From JAWPMV01 sp038527215 (lineage in GTDB: Bacteria; Bacteroidota; Bacteroidia; J057), in contig JBCBGC010000019.1 in NCBI GenBank assembly GCA_038527215.1, positions 14,001 to 78,000 on the forward strand: 64,000 nt of DNA, written 5' to 3'. Both the position numbers and the translations under genes were made by a program. This document shows, in pieces, positions 25,053 to 32,455 of the stretch (positions within the stretch are counted from its first letter, which is position 1; the number at the start of each line of letters is the position of its first letter). The notes beneath the pieces were generated by a model, which saw only the letters and a list, made by a program, of their open reading frames with translations, did not search any database and was not told where the DNA came from.

Positions 25053-27517
25053 GGGTGTTCCCAGCCGCATTCCATGCCATGTGTACCGATCGGAGAACCA
25101 TCTGGCAAGGCCAGCGGGGATGCCGCTTTCCAATCTTCTGGCTTCTTCTGGAAACGATCCCACTGATCCAATGCATAGTGGTAACTCGCCTTGGTGCCTT
25201 CATCGGCACTTTCCAGCTGCCCTTCCATCCATTGGGCCAATTGGTCTAGTTGCTGAAAAGCAATCGCTCTAACCTGAGTAGGAGCAGAGGTTTCAGCGGC
25301 CAGGTGCATCAAATGTTGCTGGACCAGATAGTTGACCGTGCGGCTTACTTCAGCCAGATAAGGATCTTTTTGAGGCTGTTTCCAGGTGGCATCCAGCAAC
25401 TGCTCGATGACGCCAGAGAGGCTGGGATTCTCCTGATTTCTCGCGTTAAATTCCACCAGGCGGGCCGCCCTTTGTGGATGCAGCAATAAAGAAAGGGTCA
25501 GGTTGGCGGTAGCTTCTGCTGCTGCCAAAGGGTCCAGGGTAAAGCCTGTGCGGATTTTGAAATTTTCGCGTCCCCGCTGATAGCCTGCCGGACGCGGAGG
25601 GATCATGTTCAGAATCCGCTCCGGTAAGGCCAGGGCTTGCGGTTCCAGGGTTTTGAGCAGGCTTTGTAAGGCTTCTACCTGTTCCTCAGCCGAGGCAATT
25701 CTGTTTGCGGTGATCTTATCTCCTCTGGCTCCATACCGATAATACATTCCGCCCACGACTTTAGCGGTGGCTTCGATTTGGTAGCGATGGGCAAAGTACA
25801 GGGGCACCAGTACTTCTTCCAACGAAGCCATCGGATGTCCTTCCTGAATATTGTGCGGTCCAAATTTCGAAATGGCCTGGGCCCGGACTTGCATGATACG
25901 GTTTAATTCCTGGGCAGAATTTCCTCCATTGTCCCACAAGTGGGTGAGGGGATGGGCGCTGCCTCGGGGACGGGCGTCTGCATCGGTCAGATAGTGCAGG
26001 CCCATTTCCTGGTTTTTCTTCAAAATGGCCTTGAGCATGGTTTCCTCATCATCCCCTACCGGGAAGTCCTGGTAACCATAGATAATGGTCCTTTTGTCCC
26101 ACTCCCCAATTCCCACCGCATAGGCATCGGCGAAATTCAGGCTGCCATTGTCGTTGAGTGCGATAAAAGGGTGCGGATAATCCATGACCGAAGCCCGTTC
26201 ATTGGCACTGGACGCAAAATTATGCATCAGGCCGAGGGTATGCCCTACTTCGTGAGCAGAAAGTTGACGGAGACGAGCCAGGGCCATTTGTTTCATGCCG
26301 GGAGAGGCAGGCTTACCCGTTTCATAAGGTTGTAACAATCCCTGGGCAATCAGAAAGTCCTGCCGGACCCGCAGCGAACCTAAGGAAACATGCCCTTTGA
26401 TGATCTCACCCGTCCGTGGGTCGCGTACTGATGCGCCGTAGGACCAGCCTCGCGTAGAGCGATGGACCCACTGGATCAGATTGTAACGGACGTCCATGGG
26501 ATCGGCATGCTCGGGCATAACTTTAACCTGGAAGGCATCCTTATAGCCCGCGGCCTCGAAGGCCTGGTTCCACCAGGAGGCTCCCTCGATCAGGGCTGAG
26601 CGAATCGGTTCTGGCGCGCCCCGGTCTACATAATAGATGATGGGTTTGAGGGCTTCACTGACGGCCGCCGCCGGGTCTTTTTTCTCCAGGCGATGGCGGG
26701 CAATGAAGCGCTTGACCAGATTTTCATCAATGGGGGTGGCGTAGTCCTGGTAGCGAATGGCATTGTAGCCGCTTCTTGGGTCATAGACCCGTGGTTTATA
26801 GTCGTCGTCGGGGAGTTGGACGAAAGAATGGTGTTGCCGTACGGTAATGGCTTCCGGGCTGGGTACTACGGAACGGACGTAGCGTCCCTGCGGCTGGCCT
26901 GCGAAGGTCAGCATGGCTTCGAACTCGGAATTGTTGGGGAAGTTCTTGGTCATGGGGAGGTAAACCGCAGAACGGCCTGCATCCAGGTTGTAACTGCCCT
27001 GACTGGAACGACGCAGGCGGCCACTCACACCATGCGCGTCGCGCATGAGAAAGGAGGTAAAATCTACCAGCATGCGCCCATCTTTTTCGGCCGCGATGGT
27101 AAAGCCTGCCAGCACGGAGGAGGCGAAGGCTTCTGCCACGGATTTCGCTTCGTCTGGATTGTCACTGACGGCCCGATAGCTGTAGTTGGGCTGGATCAGC
27201 ATCAGTTTGGGACCGGAGCGGATGAACTTGACCACGCGGTTGTCGCCCAACTGCCCTCGGTCTAGGCCAATGTCGTTGGAACCAACCCCTGCGGCCAGGG
27301 AATTGACATACAAAAACTCCTGATCGAGCTTGTCTACTTCCAGCCAGATTTTTCCGGCTTTTTCGTCCCAGTAAAAATCAAAAAAGCCGTCGTATTCCTT
27401 CATGTCAGAAGTTTTGGCGGCAATGGGATCTTGAGGGGGGGTATCGGCAACTTTCTTCTGACCGGCGCATGAAACTGCGGTCAGACACAGGCAGAGCAAC
27501 AGGCTAATACGTAGCAT
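25049..27517 (-). CDS. Zinc-dependent metalloprotease lipoprotein (DUF5117/DUF5118/DUF4953 type)
   Basis: 822 residues with lipobox LTAVSC (Cys near 17). The N-terminal DUF5118-like segment DGFFDFYWDEKAGKIWLEVD and the following DUF5117-like region (AGVGSNDIGLDRGQLGDNRVV) precede the catalytic domain. That domain has the extended zinc motif HEVGHTLGLMHNFASS (HExxHxxGxxH), with the downstream SVMDYPHPF Met-turn, as in metzincins. A helical C-terminal domain follows. It is anchored in a membrane, outside the cytosol. The gene faces the carboxylase operon, and the two stop codons share the sequence TTAA. Confidence 0.9.
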   Translation of the reverse strand: MLRISLLLCLCLTAVSCAGQKKVADTPPQDPIAAKTSDMKEYDGFFDFYWDEKAGKIWLEVDKLDQEFLYVNSLAAGVGSNDIGLDRGQLGDNRVVKFIRSGPKLMLIQPNYSYRAVSDNPDEAKSVAEAFASSVLAGFTIAAEKDGRMLVDFTSFLMRDAHGVSGRLRRSSQGSYNLDAGRSAVYLPMTKNFPNNSEFEAMLTFAGQPQGRYVRSVVPSPEAITVRQHHSFVQLPDDDYKPRVYDPRSGYNAIRYQDYATPIDENLVKRFIARHRLEKKDPAAAVSEALKPIIYYVDRGAPEPIRSALIEGASWWNQAFEAAGYKDAFQVKVMPEHADPMDVRYNLIQWVHRSTRGWSYGASVRDPRTGEIIKGHVSLGSLRVRQDFLIAQGLLQPYETGKPASPGMKQMALARLRQLSAHEVGHTLGLMHNFASSANERASVMDYPHPFIALNDNGSLNFADAYAVGIGEWDKRTIIYGYQDFPVGDDEETMLKAILKKNQEMGLHYLTDADARPRGSAHPLTHLWDNGGNSAQELNRIMQVRAQAISKFGPHNIQEGHPMASLEEVLVPLYFAHRYQIEATAKVVGGMYYRYGARGDKITANRIASAEEQVEALQSLLKTLEPQALALPERILNMIPPRPAGYQRGRENFKIRTGFTLDPLAAAEATANLTLSLLLHPQRAARLVEFNARNQENPSLSGVIEQLLDATWKQPQKDPYLAEVSRTVNYLVQQHLMHLAAETSAPTQVRAIAFQQLDQLAQWMEGQLESADEGTKASYHYALDQWDRFQKKPEDWKAASPLALPDGSPIGTHGMECGWEHP

Positions 27518-27616
27518 AGAAGGTAGAGCTTAATAGATAGCTCCAATATAGGGAAAGTATGGCAAATGGAAGTTAGTGGGAGAGCTTCCGGATTGCTGAC
27601 TTCTGGTTGGCTTGTT

Positions 27617-27895
27617 CCCGTATCGCTGACTTCCAGTCGGCTTACTCCTTTGCTGCCGACTGGAAGCCGGTGTTACGGTTGGTGGTTGTGTCCGTAACGC
27701 TGACCTCTGGTCGGCCTATTCCTGTATTGCCGACTAAAAGTCGGCAGAGGAGGGTGGTGACCGGCTGGAAGCCGGTGTTACGGATGTTTGTTGTGTCCGT
27801 ATCGCTGACTTCCAGTCGGCCTATTCCTGTGTTGCCGACTAAAAGTCGGCAGAGGAGGGTAGTGTCCGGCTGGAAGCCGATGGGCTGGTTGTGAG
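27617..27895. repeat. 105-bp tandem repeat (two full copies plus one internally deleted copy)
   Basis: Copies begin at about 27686 and 27791 (period 105) and are nearly identical. A first copy from about 27617 matches except that 31 bases are missing between its GCCGACT and GGAAGCCGG. Each unit carries the palindrome GCCGACTAAAAGTCGGC and related GACTTCCAGTCGG/CTGGAAGCCGG pieces. The period keeps one frame open (27607-27894), but the encoded peptide looks like an artefact of the repeat. It fills most of the 400-base gap 27518-27919. Confidence 0.85.
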
Positions 27896-27919
27896 GCCGG
27901 TATGACGGGTCTGCTTCTG

Positions 27920-28819
27920 CTACAAGGTCTTAAAGTTGAAAGGGATATTCACCCAGAATTTCACGCCTTCCCCTTCTGAATCGAGGGCGGGTTTGAACTG
28001 GATTTGAGGTAGGTAGGCCATGATAGGAAAGTCCAGCAAAGGATGTACACTATTAACAAGGTAAAAATAATCCGGACGGCCGCTTTCGTCGATCAATATG
28101 CGGTATACCACCATGCCTTCAATAAGCCCCTCCCTGGCCTTTAAGGGATAGCCGATAGATTGGAGCATAAAAGAGATGTTAACAGGCTCTGGGTCTTCGA
28201 CTACTTCCTGAAAACCGCTTGAGGTTTCCTTTTCTGGTGCTTCCTCAGATTCCGTGCCCGTCCCGGCTCCTTGTTGGGCTTTTTCTACCCTTTTCCCATC
28301 CTTCCATGGGACGCTTTCCTGCCAGCGATAGCCTCGCATACTTTTGGCGTATATATCTTCCCGAATGGTTTGCCCTTCCTCGTCATACCATCGGCGGACC
28401 AGGTAGCTTTTGTTCTCCTCTTCGGCTTGACCCTTTACCTCCACCACTTCTGCTTTGAGCTTACCTTCCTGGTCCCACATTTTCCATTGTGGCACACTGA
28501 GGGCATTCCCGTCATACGCATATTCGCTTTGCAGGGCTCCATCCGGATGATAGGTTTTTACGGAAAGCACATCCAGTAAGCCGAGGTTTTTTTTCCTGAT
28601 TTGCCGTTTGGCCCCGGTGTAAGTTGAGGCATACATCAATCTACGCTCCGGCATAGCAAAGGTCTGCGTGTACAGCATGTTGCCTTCCTGCTTAAAGCTG
28701 CGGGCATACTGGGCCTTTTTTCCCGATACCTCCTGACCTTGCTGATCAAGAAAGAGGGTGTCCTGGGCCCAAAGGGGGGCTTGCGCGGTGATGAGAAGAA
28801 GGAATAGGAATTTTTTCAT
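27920..28819 (-). CDS. Secreted TonB C-terminal-domain protein, copy 2
   Basis: 299 residues from the ATG at 28817-28819; the frame is open upstream, but the signal peptide MKKFLFLLLITAQAPLWAQ starts here. The middle has MORN/YwqK-like phrases (VKTYHPDGALQSEYAYDGN, RRWYDEEGQTIREDIY). The C-terminus matches a TonB C-terminal domain (SIGYPLKAREGLIEGMVVYRILIDESGRPDYF, IQFKPALD, WVNIPFNFK). With no N-terminal membrane anchor it is unlikely to be a working TonB; it is probably a periplasmic or outer-membrane protein. It is a paralogue of the gene just upstream, 17 bases away. Confidence 0.8.
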   Translation of the reverse strand: MKKFLFLLLITAQAPLWAQDTLFLDQQGQEVSGKKAQYARSFKQEGNMLYTQTFAMPERRLMYASTYTGAKRQIRKKNLGLLDVLSVKTYHPDGALQSEYAYDGNALSVPQWKMWDQEGKLKAEVVEVKGQAEEENKSYLVRRWYDEEGQTIREDIYAKSMRGYRWQESVPWKDGKRVEKAQQGAGTGTESEEAPEKETSSGFQEVVEDPEPVNISFMLQSIGYPLKAREGLIEGMVVYRILIDESGRPDYFYLVNSVHPLLDFPIMAYLPQIQFKPALDSEGEGVKFWVNIPFNFKTL

Positions 28820-28836
28820 GGATAAAAAAGGAGGAG

Positions 28837-29721
28837 TTAGTTGAGGAGTTTGAAATTGAAGGGGATAAATACCCACATGGGGACAGCAATATCCTGGTCT
28901 GTCTGAGCAGGAGAAAATTTCAGGAGAGGGAGGGCTGCCTGAATAGGATCGTCCAAGGTAGGGTGGCTAGATCTAAATAGAAAAAACTCCTGGGGTTCTC
29001 CCTTGTCGTTGACCTTGAGGGCATAGACTACCAGACCTTCTATCCCAGCATCTCGGGCAAGTTTTGGATAACCGATCAGTCTTCTGATATGGCCCATATT
29101 TAGGGGGATAGGTTCCTGGATAATTATTCCCTGTGAGGTGAGACTATCCTGAAACGCGATGACTTGCCCGGCAGAATCATAAGCAATGATGTTCTCCTTT
29201 TGGCAGGTTAAGCTCAGCTGTCCATTAGGATGCCAGGCCTTCACTTCTCCCCCCGGACTTTCTTCCATCAGCTTTTTTCCATTCTCCCGGAACCAACTAC
29301 GGCGAGAACCTTGATATTTCCCTTTTTGATTGGTGAGGGGCTCCCACTTAGCTCGCAACGTACCATCTGGGAAAAAATGTTGCCAGGATTGGCTTATCTC
29401 GGGGCTAAAAGTTCCGTGGCTTTTGAGACTACCATCAGGAAAATATAGTTTGAGGTCAGCGCGGTACAGGTTATACATCCTGAGTTTGCGGATATCGCGG
29501 CTTGGACCCTGAAATACTTCCTCTGCTAATAGCACCTTGTCCGGCCAGCTGTAAGTCTTTTCCACGATCTGGGTCTCCCCGATTTCACGGGTTTTCGCCA
29601 GGGTAGCCTGCGCTTTGGAAGCGGGGCGTAAAAGAGAATCGAAATAGATGAAGGTTTGCGCCGGAAGGGGAAGGCTGAACAGCATGGCCCAGACCAGGCA
29701 TAAAGAGATGCGGGTTTTCAT
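28837..29721 (-). CDS. Secreted TonB C-terminal-domain protein, copy 1
   Basis: 294 residues from the ATG at 29719-29721, where the signal peptide MKTRISLCLVWAMLFSLPLPAQ begins. It has the same plan as its downstream neighbour: YwqK/MORN-like repeats (LKLYFPDGSLKSHGTF, WQHFFPDGTLRAKW, VKAWHPNGQLSLTC), then a TonB-C domain (LIGYPKLARDAGIEGLVVYALKVNDKGEPQEF, LLKFSPAQTDQ, WVFIPFNFK). It follows dnaG by 41 bases on the same strand and is probably cotranscribed. Confidence 0.8.
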   Translation of the reverse strand: MKTRISLCLVWAMLFSLPLPAQTFIYFDSLLRPASKAQATLAKTREIGETQIVEKTYSWPDKVLLAEEVFQGPSRDIRKLRMYNLYRADLKLYFPDGSLKSHGTFSPEISQSWQHFFPDGTLRAKWEPLTNQKGKYQGSRRSWFRENGKKLMEESPGGEVKAWHPNGQLSLTCQKENIIAYDSAGQVIAFQDSLTSQGIIIQEPIPLNMGHIRRLIGYPKLARDAGIEGLVVYALKVNDKGEPQEFFLFRSSHPTLDDPIQAALPLLKFSPAQTDQDIAVPMWVFIPFNFKLLN

Positions 29722-29762
29722 GTGAATTTCATTAGTTGTGGAGCAAAAGAACGGATTTTTTT

Positions 29763-31760
29763 TCACAATTGCCCGTCCCGGGCATTGATGGCTCCTTCGG
29801 TGCCGAGCTTTTCGTGGATTTGCTTGCGCATGCTGGCGAGGTGCATGTACATCTCCAGGAGGCGGTCGCCTTCTTCGACGTCATTTTTTTGCTGAGCTTC
29901 TTTGATTTTTTCCCGACACTCCTGCCAGAGCTTTTCCACCTTTCGGCTTTTGTAGTGGTAAATGGCCCCTTCAGCAACTTTGGTGAGGTTGCCGTCCCAG
30001 ACAATGTCCAGGCGTACCCGTCGCCATAGCGGACTGGCCTCCGGCGCGGTCAGCAAATCTGCCACCAGGTTACAAATGGCTGGGTCAGGGTGGCTGAGGT
30101 AGGCGTTGAGGTTGATTTTCTGGTGCTGCTGGTATTCCTCAAACATCTGCTGCTTGAGTTGCTCGTAGGTTTGGTTTTCAAATATCAAGCCCTCCATTTC
30201 CACCAGCAGATAGGCAATCAGGTCTACGGATTCTTTTTCCACTTCATTCCCTTCTTCATCTTCTACCGGGCCCGTTTCGTCGGTCAGGGATTTGTCGAAA
30301 TGGCAGACCATGATGCGGAGAATCTCTTTTTCCTGGTTGGCCAGATCGAGTTGTTCAAAGCTCTTAAGCGCTTTGACCGGAGCCTGTTGCTGCTCGGGTG
30401 GCTGCATAGCGGCTTCCCGGCGTCGGTCTCGGGCCTGGGTTTTGGAAACCTCCCGGCGGGCTTCATCCACTGCATGCATCATCAGCGCCTCGGTGATATC
30501 CACTTGCTGCGCTACGTGGCGGATATACATCTGACGCTGCACCCGGTCTGGGATCAGGGCCAGGCTATCGGCTATGCCTTTGATGATCGCGGTCTGCACC
30601 TGGGGATCATTAGGGTCCTGGTCCTGGCTGAGCACCCGCATCTTGAAGTCGATAAAGGAGAGGGCCTCCTTTTCACACATTTCCTGAAAAGCCGTCGGAC
30701 CAAATTCCCGCACGTAGGAATCGGGGTCATGCTTATCCGGGAGGATGAGGACCTGGGCATCCATTTCCTCTTTGATCAGCAGATCAATGCCGCGCAGGGC
30801 TGCTTTGATTCCCGCTGCGTCCCCGTCATAGATCATGAGCACCTTTTTGGTGAAGCGACGGATCAGGCGCACCTGCTCCTTGGTCAGCGCCGTACCACTA
30901 CTGGCCACTACGTTCTGGATGCCATTCTGATGTAGGATGATGGTATCCATATACCCCTCCGTGAGGATACAGCGGTCAGCATTCCGAATGTGCTGCTTGG
31001 CTTCAGACAGCCCATAAAGTACCCGGCTTTTATGATAAATCTCTGACTCAGAGGAATTGATGTACTTGGCTTTCTCCTTGCTGTTGCCGAGGATACGTCC
31101 GCCAAAGCCCACCACCTTACCCATAGGATTGGTGATGGGAAACATCACCCGGCTGCGAAAGCGGTCAAAGAGCTTTTGGTTTTTCTCCGAACGACTGACC
31201 AATCCCAGGTCCAGCAGGAATTCTTCTTTGTATTGTTGTTGGGCCGCCGCATCAACCAGGCCTTGCCAGGCATCCGGAGCATAGCCCAGACGGAAAGTCT
31301 TCATGGTGTGCTCGAGGATGCCCCTTTCCTTGAAATAACTCAGCCCGATCGCTTTGCCTTCGTCGGTTTGGAGTTGTTCCTGAAAATAGCTGGCCGCAAA
31401 CTCATTGACGATCATCAGGCTCTCCCGCTTATCCCGTTGAAGCTTGGCTTCTTCCGGTTCCTCCTCTTCCTCGATCTCAATATTGTAGCGCTTGGCCAGT
31501 TGCTTGAGGGCTTCGACATAGCTCAAGCCTTCCATCTCCATGACAAAGTTGACCGCATTACCGCCTTTGCCCGAGGAAAAATCCTTATAAATGCCCTTGC
31601 CTGGATGAACCGAAAAAGAAGGGGTTTTCTCATTACTCCAGGGAGAAAGCCCCCAGAAGTTAGCGCCCTTTTTCTTCAAGGTTACATAATCGCTGACTAC
31701 CTCGACCACATCCACGGCCTGATAGATCTGATCAACAATATGTGTGGGGATTCTACCCAT
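29763..31760 (-). CDS. dnaG: DNA primase DnaG with a zinc-ligand-free N-terminal domain
   Basis: 665 residues from the ATG at 31758-31760 (MGRIPTHIVDQIY); the upstream open frame is not DnaG-like. The N-terminal domain keeps the CHC2 scaffold (LKKKGANFWGLSPWSNEKTP, then KGIYKDFSSGKGGNAVNF), but the four zinc ligands are replaced: Ser39, Ser42, Asp60 and Ser63 stand where Cys, His, Cys and Cys belong. The catalytic core is intact: VMFPITNPMGKVVGFGGRIL, the TOPRIM Glu in LTEGYMDTI, and MIYDGDAAGIKAALRG. A DnaB-interaction-like helical domain forms the C-terminus. It makes RNA primers at the replication fork. The two TonB-C genes follow it. Confidence 0.95.
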   Translation of the reverse strand: MGRIPTHIVDQIYQAVDVVEVVSDYVTLKKKGANFWGLSPWSNEKTPSFSVHPGKGIYKDFSSGKGGNAVNFVMEMEGLSYVEALKQLAKRYNIEIEEEEEPEEAKLQRDKRESLMIVNEFAASYFQEQLQTDEGKAIGLSYFKERGILEHTMKTFRLGYAPDAWQGLVDAAAQQQYKEEFLLDLGLVSRSEKNQKLFDRFRSRVMFPITNPMGKVVGFGGRILGNSKEKAKYINSSESEIYHKSRVLYGLSEAKQHIRNADRCILTEGYMDTIILHQNGIQNVVASSGTALTKEQVRLIRRFTKKVLMIYDGDAAGIKAALRGIDLLIKEEMDAQVLILPDKHDPDSYVREFGPTAFQEMCEKEALSFIDFKMRVLSQDQDPNDPQVQTAIIKGIADSLALIPDRVQRQMYIRHVAQQVDITEALMMHAVDEARREVSKTQARDRRREAAMQPPEQQQAPVKALKSFEQLDLANQEKEILRIMVCHFDKSLTDETGPVEDEEGNEVEKESVDLIAYLLVEMEGLIFENQTYEQLKQQMFEEYQQHQKINLNAYLSHPDPAICNLVADLLTAPEASPLWRRVRLDIVWDGNLTKVAEGAIYHYKSRKVEKLWQECREKIKEAQQKNDVEEGDRLLEMYMHLASMRKQIHEKLGTEGAINARDGQL

Positions 31761-31933
31761 GCTTAAAATTAGCGGATTCGGAGGGATAATAAAAAACAGG
31801 ACTGTCCTGACTAAGAAGGACCCAAATCGGATCATCTTCTTACCTCGACTTGATTATCTCTGCGCATTTTGGTAAAATTGTATGCAAGCATAACATTTTT
31901 TGTTCTGCCGTCTACCCCTCGAAACGTTCATTT

Positions 31934-32392
31934 GTGGAAGTAAAGATTAAAGAGAAAAAACGGGCCATCTGTTTTGATACGAAGGTGGCCTGGCTGGCTA
32001 TTTCTCGCATGTATAATGCGATGGCAGCCCCGCATGAAATTACGGCTAACGTCGGCTTCGTGCTGTTGCATATCGATGAGGAAAATGGAACTCCCGCCAC
32101 CAAAATTGCCCCGTTGATGGGCATGGAGTCCCGGAGTTTGACCCGCATGTTGGCGAAGTTGGAAGAGCGCAAACTGATCTACCGGCAAGCTGACCCTCAC
32201 GATCGCCGCATGGTGCGGATTTTTCTTACCAAAGAAGGGTTAGAAGCAAAAGCCAAATCCAAAGAGGTAGTAATCGACTTCAACAAGGAACTGTATTCAA
32301 CCATTCCCAGCGAGAATCTGGATAAGTTCTTTCAGGTGCTGGACACCATCCATGAAGTACTGCGGATGCGGCAAGCCAAAGCCTCGTCCTGA
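31934..32392 (+). CDS. MarR family transcriptional regulator
   Basis: About 152 residues from a GTG at 31934 (VEVKIKEKKRAICF). An in-frame ATG at 31850 would add 28 residues that do not look like MarR. The winged helix is clear: ATKIAPLMGMESRSLTRMLAKLEERKLIYRQADPHDRRMVRIFLTKEGLEAK, with the DxRRxxxxLT wing motif. It precedes the fadN-like and thiolase genes on the same strand (63 bases from the next ATG), so it probably controls the beta-oxidation operon, sensing an acyl ligand. Confidence 0.88.
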   Translation: MEVKIKEKKRAICFDTKVAWLAISRMYNAMAAPHEITANVGFVLLHIDEENGTPATKIAPLMGMESRSLTRMLAKLEERKLIYRQADPHDRRMVRIFLTKEGLEAKAKSKEVVIDFNKELYSTIPSENLDKFFQVLDTIHEVLRMRQAKASS

Positions 32393-32455
32393 GATACTTC
32401 CTTTGCTGTCCCTTCAAGCTGCAACTAAGGACTAAATATATAATTATTGACTATC

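Noticed and set aside
27607..27894. 95-residue open frame through the tandem repeat
   Set aside because: The peptide is just the 35-residue translation of the 105-base repeat (VSVSLTSSRPIPVLP and similar), without a start context or family. The repeat has palindromes that explain the DNA.
27617..27895. CRISPR array
   Set aside because: Repeats are 105 bases, contiguous, and lack unique spacers; no cas genes occur in the window.
31850..31933. Longer MarR start at the ATG 31850
   Set aside because: The extra 28 residues are unlike the family and contain two isolated Cys; the GTG start at 31934 gives a normal-length MarR.
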